Below, one piece after another: positions 23,833-32,175 of a stretch of DNA of 64,000 nucleotides; the first letter of the stretch is position 1; each line of letters begins with the position of its first letter. The notes under the pieces are model-generated. The model was not told where the DNA came from, did no database searches, and saw only the letters and a program-made list of their open reading frames with translations. This DNA is from JABDIP01 sp965237625 (lineage in GTDB: Bacteria; Pseudomonadota; Alphaproteobacteria; DSM-16000; Inquilinaceae). Location of the stretch: assembly GCA_965237625.1 (NCBI GenBank), contig CBDEGD010000012.1, forward strand, positions 124,001 through 188,000. The letters run 5' to 3'. Both the position numbers and the translations under genes were made by a program.

Positions 23833-26148
23833 ATGACCAGCTCATCGACGCAAGGCGCCGCACCTCTGGCCGTCTGCTGGTTTCAGAAGATTCTGGACTG
23901 GTTGTGGTGCGTCTGGGAGGTCGTTCAGGACTTCGGCCAGGTGCTGAAATACGCCCGTCTCTCGCTGCTCATCACGCTCCTTGTCGGCCTTGCCTTGATA
24001 TTCGTCCCTCAAGGGCAGGATCTGATCGTCATTCACGCCGAACGGTCCGGATTTCCGCTATTCTTTTACTCAGCTGTCATATTTTGGGCCCTCAATGCCT
24101 GGTACTGGGCCCGGTCGATTCTGGAACATGGCCCGAGATTTCATTACGAGAAATTCTGCGAAAAACCCTGGTTCGGCGGTCGGAAGGAACGCGTGAATTT
24201 TCTTGCACGCCACCTGCCCCGCGCCATCGGCACGGGGGCCTTCCTGATGGTCGCGATCGCACAATTCATGGCGGCGTCTCGCGAAGGGATCGGCTCCGCC
24301 GAGCGCTCGACGCTGCTCGTGTTTGCCGCCATAAGCGTCGGACTGGCCGCCGTTTTCTATGGTTTCACCTTCTGGCGCCGCAATTTGTCGAGCCGTATCG
24401 GCAATCGAGTTAAGACATTGCGATCGATGAAGTCCGGCCCTCAGTGGTTGATGCTGACCGGGAGCCCGAAATACGGGGAGGCCACGCCGCAGAGTGAACT
24501 TCCGGCCTCCGTAAAGCTCAGTTTCGTCGTTCTCTCGCTCATTCTCGCTGTGCTGTTCATCCTTGTTTCAATAAACCTGACGGCGCTCGACTTCCTTGGG
24601 CCGGATGTCGTTTTTCTGATCTGCGGAAGCCTTTGGATCGTCCCCGGGAGCTGGGTCTTGTTCAGATCCAAAAGCATCGATTTTCCGGTCCTCACGTTCA
24701 TCATACTGATTGCATTGGTGTTCAGCCCGTTCAACGACAACCACACCCTCCGACAGATAGAAGACCGCCCGCCCGTCGGACCCGGACAAAGGTTGGACCC
24801 GCAGGTCGCCCTTACCGTCTGGCAGGAATCGCAGAGTGAGGCCCCGGCGGGGCGCCCAACCTTGGTTATGGTGGCCACCGCCGGCGGCGGAAGCCGGGCC
24901 GCCTATTGGACAGCCAGTGTGCTGGGAACGATCCAGGATTTGCATCCCGGGTTCGACGGACAGCTCTTTGGCATCAGCGGCGTTTCCGGCGGTTCGGTCG
25001 GGGCCGCGATGTACCGCGGCCTACTGACGGCGTTGCCGGATTCCCAAGCAGCCTGCACCGCTGGCGCACCGGGTGGGCGCACCTACCGACACTGCGCCCG
25101 CACCATCCTGGGCAAGGACTTCCTGAGTTCCACGCTCTCTGCAACGCTGCTGCCGGATCTGGTACAGCGATTGTTGTTCTGGGATGCCCTGCCCGATCGC
25201 GCGAAGGGGCTGGAAGAGGCCTGGGAGGCCGCATGGCGTGAAGCGATTGGGCCAAACGACCATCAAGACCTGCTGGCCAGGGATTTTCTGGCGGCCTGGC
25301 CGGACAAATCCGCGGGGCAGGTTCGATCCATCCTGCCGGCGCTGTTTCTGAACGGTACTTCGGTGGCGACCGGCAAGCGCGTCGTCACCAGCAATCTCGA
25401 CGTCTCCTACAGCCTGACCGACGCATACGACCTGTTCTCACATTGGCCCATGACGATCCGCATGAGTACGGCCGCGAACAACAGCGCCCGCTTTCCCTAT
25501 ATCGGCCCGGCCGGGACGATGCATCGCGTCCCCACCGAGCAGGATCCGGAGGCTTTTGATCGGATCGTCGACGGTGGCTATTTCGAGAATTTCGGCGCGG
25601 CGACGACGCTCGATCTGCTTCAGGCGGTGACCGGCACACGTTGCCTGGAAACCGCGGACTCCTGCGAATACGATGTGGTCGTCATCCAGATCAGCAGCGA
25701 TCCGGGCTATCCGGGCGTTGCACCCAGCCAGGGCAGCACCCCGCAAGGCGGCGACGGCCCCGGATCCATCGCCGCCGAGCTGACTTCGCCGATCAAGACC
25801 CTGCTCAATACACGAGGCGCCCGTGGTGTCCTGGCGGCGCAACGGCTCCACAACTGGACTCTGGATCAGCTGCCGGGCACCGCCCGATTCTTCGAATTCC
25901 GGCTGGATATCCCCGAGGAGGAGACCGCTCCACCGCTCGGCTGGACGCTGTCGGAGGCGGCGACCAAGACCATGGACTGCCAATTCCTTCGCCTCTCCAA
26001 CAGGTCCAACCTTGAAGAACTCGGCCAACGCCTGGGCTTCGACCCGTCGGCATTCCTGGAGGATTTGGAGCGGCCGAGCTTTGCGGCTGATCGGGGAACA
26101 CCGGAGTCGATGCCCCCCTGCATTCGGCTCAGGGGGCGGCGCCAGTAA
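23833..26148 (+). CDS. Membrane-anchored patatin-like phospholipase
   Basis: A 771-aa protein from the ATG at 23833 (GGGAG upstream; a TTG 18 bases earlier is less likely). The N-terminal 320 residues have about eight hydrophobic helices (for example SLLITLLVGLALIFV and FAAISVGLAAVFYGF). The C-terminal part is a patatin domain: oxyanion loop MVATAGGGSRAAYW near 340, nucleophile elbow in GISGVSGGSVGAA near 378 (G-x-S-x-G) and the Asp of DGGYFENFGA near 580. Such enzymes cleave acyl chains from lipids. Two paralogous dioxygenase genes flank it and may be functionally linked. Fusion of many membrane spans to patatin is uncommon. Its role, lipid turnover or defence, is not shown. Confidence 0.88.
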   Translation: MTSSSTQGAAPLAVCWFQKILDWLWCVWEVVQDFGQVLKYARLSLLITLLVGLALIFVPQGQDLIVIHAERSGFPLFFYSAVIFWALNAWYWARSILEHGPRFHYEKFCEKPWFGGRKERVNFLARHLPRAIGTGAFLMVAIAQFMAASREGIGSAERSTLLVFAAISVGLAAVFYGFTFWRRNLSSRIGNRVKTLRSMKSGPQWLMLTGSPKYGEATPQSELPASVKLSFVVLSLILAVLFILVSINLTALDFLGPDVVFLICGSLWIVPGSWVLFRSKSIDFPVLTFIILIALVFSPFNDNHTLRQIEDRPPVGPGQRLDPQVALTVWQESQSEAPAGRPTLVMVATAGGGSRAAYWTASVLGTIQDLHPGFDGQLFGISGVSGGSVGAAMYRGLLTALPDSQAACTAGAPGGRTYRHCARTILGKDFLSSTLSATLLPDLVQRLLFWDALPDRAKGLEEAWEAAWREAIGPNDHQDLLARDFLAAWPDKSAGQVRSILPALFLNGTSVATGKRVVTSNLDVSYSLTDAYDLFSHWPMTIRMSTAANNSARFPYIGPAGTMHRVPTEQDPEAFDRIVDGGYFENFGAATTLDLLQAVTGTRCLETADSCEYDVVVIQISSDPGYPGVAPSQGSTPQGGDGPGSIAAELTSPIKTLLNTRGARGVLAAQRLHNWTLDQLPGTARFFEFRLDIPEEETAPPLGWTLSEAATKTMDCQFLRLSNRSNLEELGQRLGFDPSAFLEDLERPSFAADRGTPESMPPCIRLRGRRQ

Positions 26149-26184
26149 TGCAGATGCTTGGTTCATCGCGAGCTAGAGGAGTCG

Positions 26185-27039
26185 TCAGGCAACGATTGAT
26201 GGCGGCCAAAGCCGCGGGAAGAAATCCCCGGCGATCGCGTCACCATCCCGATAGCCATGGGCCTCGAACATGGCGCGTTCCTCCCGCGCCCAGTCGCCGC
26301 GATAGCGGATCCGCCCGTCTTCGGCGGTCATCCGCAGGGTGTAGCGCCGGACAGTCTCGGTCGGTGCAACGGTGGCGAGGCTGCCGTGCAGGGTCCGCAT
26401 GTCGAAATAGACGCAGTCGCCGAGATCGAGATCGAACCGGACCAGATCGAAGGCGTCGGGATCGGCCTCGATATCGGGCGGCGGTTCGTACCGTTCGCCA
26501 TTCACCTCCACACCGCCGGGCTCCATGCTGTGGCCGTCGTCGAAACGGACCCGCATGAACAGCTTGTCCCACAGATGCGACCCACGCACGAAGCTGATGC
26601 AGTTCTCAATGGATACAGGCTCAAGCGGCAGCCACAGGACACACATCGAGCCGGCGAAGTCGAAATACGAGATGTCGTGATGAAACGGCGGCCGTGAGGT
26701 CGCGCCGGCCTCGCGCAGGAACCAGTTGTCCATCACCAGATTGATGCCGTCGGCCCCCAGCAGCTGCGCGGCGATCGCGGAACATGGCGAGTGGCGCACG
26801 AATTTCTCGAATTCCGGAATGCCGGCCCAGCACCAGAAATCTTCCCAATAGGCCGGCGCGTTCGGGCCCTTGCAATGATTGCCGAGGTTCGGACTTGCCC
26901 GCTCGAGATCGGCCGCGATGCCGCTGCGCAGAAGGTCGATCCATTCGGCGGAGAATCGGTTGCGCAGCGCGACCACACCATCGCGCCGAAAGGCCGTGAT
27001 CTCGCCCGGCGACAGGTTGGTGACGGCATCCTGGATCAT
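26185..27039 (-). CDS. Phytanoyl-CoA dioxygenase family protein, copy 2
   Basis: A 284-aa Fe(II)/2-oxoglutarate oxygenase with the same ligands as its paralogue at 22753: HHDISYFD, MRTLHGS and VRRYTLRM. The ATG at 27039 follows GGAGG; the open frame reaching 27180 is not coding. Differences between the copies cluster in the N-terminus and around the central loop (residues 150-170), the region that normally shapes the substrate pocket, so the two may differ in substrate. It ends 36 bases from the patatin stop (convergent). A livF fragment lies 90 bases upstream. Confidence 0.9.
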   Translation of the reverse strand: MIQDAVTNLSPGEITAFRRDGVVALRNRFSAEWIDLLRSGIAADLERASPNLGNHCKGPNAPAYWEDFWCWAGIPEFEKFVRHSPCSAIAAQLLGADGINLVMDNWFLREAGATSRPPFHHDISYFDFAGSMCVLWLPLEPVSIENCISFVRGSHLWDKLFMRVRFDDGHSMEPGGVEVNGERYEPPPDIEADPDAFDLVRFDLDLGDCVYFDMRTLHGSLATVAPTETVRRYTLRMTAEDGRIRYRGDWAREERAMFEAHGYRDGDAIAGDFFPRLWPPSIVA

Positions 27040-27127
27040 GGACCTGACCTCCTTCGGGCCACGGCGACTGCGACGCAAACCGTATGGTACACCGATATTC
27101 GCGGCGGCCGGCAGCCGCCTCGCGACC

Positions 27128-27286
27128 CTATCCGCCCAAAAACGACTCCGCCACTTCACGGTTGGCCAGCAGATTGGCACCGGTGTCGGTGTAGCGGTTC
27201 CGGCCGGTGGCGAGCACGTAGCCGCGATGGGCGATTTCCAGGGCCATGCGGGCGTTCTGCTCGACCATCAGGATGCCGACACCGGT
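27128..27286 (-). pseudogene. livF: livF 3'-end fragment (52 codons plus stop)
   Basis: It encodes the last 52 residues of LivF (TGVGILMVEQNARMALEI through FLGG, then TAG) and lacks everything upstream. The amino acids are identical to the intact livF tail at 29933-30091, but 11 of 161 aligned bases differ (27126-27286 against 29931-30091), all synonymous. That shows the two copies evolved under selection as functional alleles before this one was cut. Translation runs out of livF at 27287 into unrelated sequence. Confidence 0.9.
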
Positions 27287-27550
27287 CATGGTAAAAATTC
27301 CCCGTTCCAATGAGAGTTCAGCCGAAATTTGAGGGTTCGCAACGACTAAATTGCATAGGCAGCACAAAGGTCAACGATCGGTCGTCGCCGCGTCCGGGAA
27401 TGAAGGACTTACGATATCGCGTCAGGCGACAAATAGTCGAATTTTACACATATTAGGCTCGCCAGTTTTTTGCATCTTGGCGGAACGATTACCGAAGCCC
27501 CACATTAATGTTGCTACACGTTAAGCGTGCAGCTAATAATCTCACATATT
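27287..27550. other. AT-rich leader of the Sel1 island
   Basis: No gene. Base composition falls sharply to below 50 % GC right after the livF fragment and stays low through the Sel1 gene. It presumably contains that gene's promoter. Confidence 0.5.
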
Positions 27551-29798
27551 ATGGATAGGCCATTTTTGGATGATGCGATGTCAATAGATCTCAACCAGCA
27601 GAACTCCAAACAATTTCATGATCTTAACTGGTTTGATCGCCTAAAACGACACAAACTTGTTCTCGTCCTAACTGCTGCAATTGCAATATTGGGCGGCACG
27701 GCTGCAGCTTTACAAAACAGCAAAGTTCTTGTTTCAACAATTGACGGCTGGATCTCAGAATTCAAAGACTCCCAGAGATCGAAAGATCTCGAAGACTTAG
27801 TGCGCCTCGCAGACGATCTCTATTTCAATGATGAAAATAATTCGGAGGCCACGAACTACTATCTCGAGGCTGCTAACGGAGGCGATGTCTTCGCCCAAGC
27901 AGCAATAGCAAAGATGGCATTTTATGGTTGGGGAGATGTTGTTGAAGACCGATCCCAAGCAGAATACTGGGCTGATCTGGCCGTACCAGAGCTCTCAGAG
28001 AGGGCAGAATCAGATCGTCGTGCCGCCTATTTGCTCGCTTTTCTTTACGGCGAAGGCATTGGTGTGCGGTTGGATGAGGAAAAGGCCACAGCGCTTTACC
28101 ATTATGCGGCAGATCGAAATTATGCTCCAGCCCAGTTCAATCTATCCTTTCGGTATCAGGACGGCGACTTCGTAGCAAAAGACCCAGCTATCGCATTCCG
28201 GCTACGCCTGTCGGCAGCCAACCAAGGGCATCTTCGTGCGGCATATCGAGTTGGCAGAGACTACTATTACGGCGATGGTGTTGAAAAAAATCCAGAAGAA
28301 GCAAGAAAATGGTTACTCGTGGCAGCCGAAAAAGGTCATGTAGAATCGCAAAATTTACTTGGAAATATTTATGAGTCGGGCCTCTTGGGAGAAGTAGACT
28401 TCATTTCTGCCGCAGAATGGTACCGCCGCGCTGCAACTGGCGGCAATAGTGATGGAAAATTTAATCTTGCAGAACTCCTGTATTACGGTCGTGGCCACGA
28501 AGTAGATAAAGAAGAAGCAATTAACCTTCTGAGAGATTCTGCTTCTCTAGGAAACAGATTTGCTCAGTTTTTGCTTGGTCTAATATACTACCGTGGCGAT
28601 TCTTCAAATGCTTCTCGGAACGAAGAAGAGTCTGTACGCCTCTGGCGCTTGGCAGCAGAGCAGGGTCACGCTAGAGCTCAGTTTCGATTGGCACAATTGC
28701 TGAGGATTGGAGACGGTGTGGAGCCGAACCACGAGGAAGCAAAGCATTGGTTTGAAGCCTGTTCAGGGAAGGTTGATGGCGCCTGCCTAAGTGGCCTAGC
28801 GATAATGTACGAAGACGAAATCTCCGTGCCGAAGGATATACCGAGAGCGAGATCCTTGTACCGGAATGCGATTGATGCCGGGAGTGCTTTTGCTGCATAT
28901 AGACTTGCAAATCTGATGGAAGAAAATGATGATACTATGGAACCTTCTGTAAATAGGGAAATATTATCACTATATACTCGAGCCTCCGAAATCGACACAG
29001 AGAACGGTCGATACCTATATGAAGTAGGTTATCTATATAGAATGGCCCCCCCCTGGAATTACTCAAGATGAGGCAAGAGCGACACGACTATATGTAAGTG
29101 CCGCCGAGGCAGGCTATCGTAATGCTCAAAATGACCTGGGTTGGCGATATTATAGGGGTATCGGGACCGAAGTAGATTTAGATGAAGCGATCTACTGGCT
29201 GATGGAAGCAGCCAAGGGTGGCCAGTTGATTTCGCTCAAGAATTTACAGCACATGATTGAACAGGGTGATGCACCGAGGCTCACGGAGGATGATTTGATC
29301 ATGCTTCAGGAGATCGGCCTTATGGCCGCAGCTGAAAATGCAATGTCGAATCCGTGTCTTGCGAACGCGCTTGGACTTCGATATCGCAATGGTGATTGGG
29401 CACCAAGAGATATCACAAACGCTGAGCATTGGTTTCTTTATGCTGCGGAACGAGGTAGCGAAGCTGGGGCCTATAACTATGGACGGCTTCATTTGGAGGA
29501 CGAGGCAAAGCTGCCCGATCCTGAGACAGGTTTGTATTGGATCGGGAAATCAGCAGAAATGGGATTTGGCAAAGCAGAGCTATTTCTCGGTCGAGTATAT
29601 GTTGAGGGACGACATGTTCAACAGGATCGCCTTCAGGCACTTGTGCACTTTGCCCGCGCGATGAATCTCGGCGAAGAGGTAGAGCCTGAGTTGATGAGAG
29701 AAGCCACGCCGGAAGCTTTGATCCTGGCAATAAAATCTGGACCGGCAACCTGTGCGGGTGACTTTGCGGAACTGCTTTCAGAAGTGAATGAAGGATAG
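27551..29798 (+). CDS. Sel1-repeat (SLR) protein with N-terminal membrane anchor, frameshifted at a C8 tract
   Basis: The first reading frame gives 506 aa and stops at 29071; the second part continues from there to 29798 in another frame. At 29046-29053 there are eight C bases; with seven the frame joins as MAPPGITQDEARATRLYV and the protein is about 750 aa. A membrane helix (VLVLTAAIAILGGTAAAL) lies near residue 37. More than ten Sel1 repeats follow (GDVFAQAAIAKMAFYGWGD, AARKWL-like helices, GHVESQNLLGNIYESG, GNRFAQFLLGLIYYRG, GHARAQFRLAQLL). SLR proteins are adaptors for protein contacts. The gene is about 47 % GC, unlike the neighbours. Confidence 0.82.
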
Positions 29799-29930
29799 CA
29801 GCACAACTGTATTTCGAGGTAAATTGGCTCCCATAATCGCGGATCCTTCAAAATTTTGAACATTCAACATTTGACAACAACGGTCGTCCGTGGAGATCCA
29901 CTGCGAAAAAGGCTTCCTAAGTATCTCGCC

Positions 29931-30091
29931 CCCTACCCGCCCAAAAACGACTCCGCCACCTCCCGATTGGCCAGCAGATTGGCGCCGGTGTCGGTGTAGC
30001 GGTTGCGGCCGGTGGCTAGGACATAGCCGCGATGGGCGATCTCCAGGGCCATGCGGGCGTTCTGCTCGACCATCAGGATGCCGACGCCGGT
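29931..30091. repeat. Right copy of the 161-bp livF 3'-end direct repeat
   Basis: Same orientation as the fragment at 27126-27286, with no indels and 11 substitutions. The two copies bracket the Sel1-repeat gene and thus mark the edges of an inserted or exchanged block. Confidence 0.85.
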
Positions 30092-30637
30092 GCGGTTGAT
30101 GGCGACGATGCGGTCGAAGATGTCGTCCATAACCTTGGGCGACAGGCCGGCGGTGGGCTCGTCGAGCATCAGCAGCCTGGGCTCGATCATCAGCGCCCGG
30201 CCGATGGCGACCTGTTGGCGCTGGCCGCCGGAAAGCTCGCCGGCCGGCTGGCGGCGCTTCTCTTCCAGGGCCGGAAACAGCTCGTAGATCCGGGCCAGGA
30301 TGCCGGAGATGTCGTCGCGGCGGGCATAGGCCCCCATCTCCAGGTTTTCGTGCACGGAGAGGTTAGGGAAGACGTTGCGCTCCTGCGGCACATAGGCCAT
30401 CCCCAGGCCGACCAGCTTTTCCGGCGCCGTGTTGGTGATGGTCTCACCGGCAAAGGTGACGCCGCCCTCTCGCACGGTGACGAGGCCGAAGATCGCCTTC
30501 ATCGCGGTGGATTTGCCGGCGCCGTTGGGGCCGATGATGACGGCGATCTCATCGGCGCCGACTTCGAGGTCGACGCCGTTTAGAATATCGGCGCCGCCAT
30601 AGCCGCCGACCATGCCCTTGGCCTCCAGCAGGCTCAT
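29933..30637 (-). CDS. livF: Branched-chain amino-acid ABC transporter ATPase LivF
   Basis: A 234-aa nucleotide-binding subunit. The ATG at 30637 overlaps the livG stop (ATGA). Motifs: Walker A GPNGAGKST near residue 37, Q-loop VPQERNVFP near 83, ABC signature LSGGQRQQ near 135, Walker B LLMLDEPTAGL near 155 and the switch His position replaced by EQNARMA as in LivF proteins. The protein energises amino-acid uptake by the LivHM permeases. It is intact here although its 3' end has a duplicate 2.6 kb away. No permease or binding-protein genes adjoin; livH-livM are 29 kb to the left on the same strand. Confidence 0.95.
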   Translation of the reverse strand: MSLLEAKGMVGGYGGADILNGVDLEVGADEIAVIIGPNGAGKSTAMKAIFGLVTVREGGVTFAGETITNTAPEKLVGLGMAYVPQERNVFPNLSVHENLEMGAYARRDDISGILARIYELFPALEEKRRQPAGELSGGQRQQVAIGRALMIEPRLLMLDEPTAGLSPKVMDDIFDRIVAINRTGVGILMVEQNARMALEIAHRGYVLATGRNRYTDTGANLLANREVAESFLGG

Positions 30638-31416
30638 CCGGCGACCGTCTTTCGGTGCGCCGCGCCTTGTCCGAAATAGGCCTCGATCACCCGGTCGTCC
30701 TTGCGGATGTCCTCCATGGAGCCCTGGGTCAGCACCGTGCCCTCGGCCATGACGATCACCGGATCGCAGAGCCGGGCGATCATGTCCATGTCGTGCTCGA
30801 TGACCCAGAAGGTGTAGCCGAACTCCCGGTTCAGACGCTCGATATCGCTCGACAGACTGGCCAGCAGGGTGCGGTTGACCCCGGCCCCCAGCTCGTCGAG
30901 CAGCACCACCCTGGCGTCGGTCATCATGGTGCGGCCGAGCTCCAGCAGCTTCTTCTGGCCGCCGGAGAGGTTGCCGGCGAGCTCGAATTTCAGCTTTGAC
31001 AGCTTGAGGAAGCCCAGCACCTCCTCGGCCTTGCGCCGCACCTCGGCATCCTGGCGGCGCACCGCCCCCCAGCGTAGCCAGGCCGCCCACAGGCTCTCTC
31101 CGGCCTGATCCGGCGGCACCACCATCAGGTTTTCCAGCACAGTCATGCGGGAGAATTCATGGGCGATCTGGAAGGTCCGCACGAGGCCCATTTGGAACAG
31201 CTCATGGGGCGACCGTCCGGTGATGTCGCGGCCTTCCAGGGCAATGTGCCCACTATCCGGCGCAAACAGCCCGGCGACCATGTTGAACAGGGTCGACTTG
31301 CCGGCGCCGTTCGGCCCGATCAGCCCGGTGATCGACCCGGTCTCCACCGAGACGGAACAATCGCGCACGGCCCGCAGGCCGCCGAAGGATTTGGAAACGT
31401 TGGAGACGGTGATCAT
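30634..31416 (-). CDS. livG: Branched-chain amino-acid ABC transporter ATPase LivG
   Basis: A 260-aa ATPase from the ATG at 31416 (a TTG nine bases earlier is possible). Walker A GPNGAGKSTLF near residue 35, the LivG insertion with RTFQIAHEFSRMTVLEN near 80, signature LSGGQKKLLE near 150, Walker B VVLLDELGAGVN near 170, and the H-loop VIEHDMDMI near 210. In Walker B the usual DEP is DEL, and the D-loop reads AGVN, both common in LivG. It is translationally coupled to livF and divergent from the GFA gene. Confidence 0.94.
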   Translation of the reverse strand: MITVSNVSKSFGGLRAVRDCSVSVETGSITGLIGPNGAGKSTLFNMVAGLFAPDSGHIALEGRDITGRSPHELFQMGLVRTFQIAHEFSRMTVLENLMVVPPDQAGESLWAAWLRWGAVRRQDAEVRRKAEEVLGFLKLSKLKFELAGNLSGGQKKLLELGRTMMTDARVVLLDELGAGVNRTLLASLSSDIERLNREFGYTFWVIEHDMDMIARLCDPVIVMAEGTVLTQGSMEDIRKDDRVIEAYFGQGAAHRKTVAG

Positions 31417-31568
31417 GGACGCCAAGCATTACACCGGGCGGCATCGCGACGAAAGGGGCCTGGATACTGAGCCGGTCAGGCAGACGTTCCATCTCGACCG
31501 CCCTGGCGCGGTCAGGCATGCTCACGGGTACGGAACGTCCCAAGCCCGGAATTCGAAGGAAAGAAAGC

Positions 31569-31988
31569 GTGAGCGAGACCGTCGAACACGTCGCCACCTG
31601 CGCCTGCGGCCAGCTCCAAGTCACCGCCCTGGGCGAACCCGACGTCGTCACCGCCTGCAACTGCACCAAATGTCAGAAGCGCACCGGAAGCCCGTTCGGC
31701 GTCGGCGCCTATTACCGCCGCGACCGGGTGACTTCGATCGAGGGAAGGTCGAAGGATTACGACCGGGTGACGGAGTCCGGCCGCGGTCTCAGCACCAAGT
31801 TCTGCCCGGATTGCGGCACCTCGGTCTATTGGACCCTGGACATGCGCCCGGACCATTACGGCATCGCCGTCGGCTGCATCACCGAGCCCGATTTCGCCCG
31901 CCCGACCCGGGTGGTCTGGGCGGAGAACAAGCACCATTGGGTGGAATTCCCCGACGACATGCCGGTGTTCGATCGGGCTGCGAGCTAG
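31569..31988 (+). CDS. GFA/CENP-V-type zinc protein
   Basis: A 139-aa protein from the GTG at 31569, which has an AAGGAAAGAAAG site; the upstream ATG at 31518 is less supported. Zinc ligands are clear: CACGQLQV near residue 11, CNCTKCQKRTGSPFG near 32, and CPDCGTSVYW near 80. The family includes glutathione-dependent formaldehyde-activating enzymes and CENP-V domains; most members have an unknown role. No formaldehyde gene is nearby, so a role there is not implied. It is divergent from livG. Confidence 0.9.
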   Translation: MSETVEHVATCACGQLQVTALGEPDVVTACNCTKCQKRTGSPFGVGAYYRRDRVTSIEGRSKDYDRVTESGRGLSTKFCPDCGTSVYWTLDMRPDHYGIAVGCITEPDFARPTRVVWAENKHHWVEFPDDMPVFDRAAS

Positions 31989-32060
31989 GGTCGCATGGGT
32001 CAGGTGAATTTGAAGCCGGTCTTCGGCTTTATGCTTCCGGCACGACCGCCCACTCCGATT

Positions 32061-32086
32061 GTCATTCTCGCGAAGGCGAGAATGAC
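32061..32086. repeat. Palindromic dispersed repeat (possible terminator)
   Basis: Eleven-base arms GTCATTCTCGC / GCGAGAATGAC around GAAG. This form is common as an interspersed repeat in proteobacteria. It lies behind the GFA gene and is followed by a moderately T-rich stretch, so termination is possible. Confidence 0.65.
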
Positions 32087-32175
32087 TATCTTCTTGTTGG
32101 GAAAACTCCCTTTCCCTGTGTCCCTCCTGTGTCACCCCCGTGCTAGCGTTCGCACGCTTCAAAGGGGGCGCGACC

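Noticed and set aside
27128..27367. Small ORF of 79 codons as an independent gene
   Set aside because: Its last 52 codons are the livF tail and the first 27 are unrelated island sequence, so it is a chance fusion with a fragment.
27551..29798. Sel1 islands at 27.5 kb and 57.4 kb as recent duplicates
   Set aside because: They differ in base composition, length and repeat sequence; only the shared repeat family unites them.
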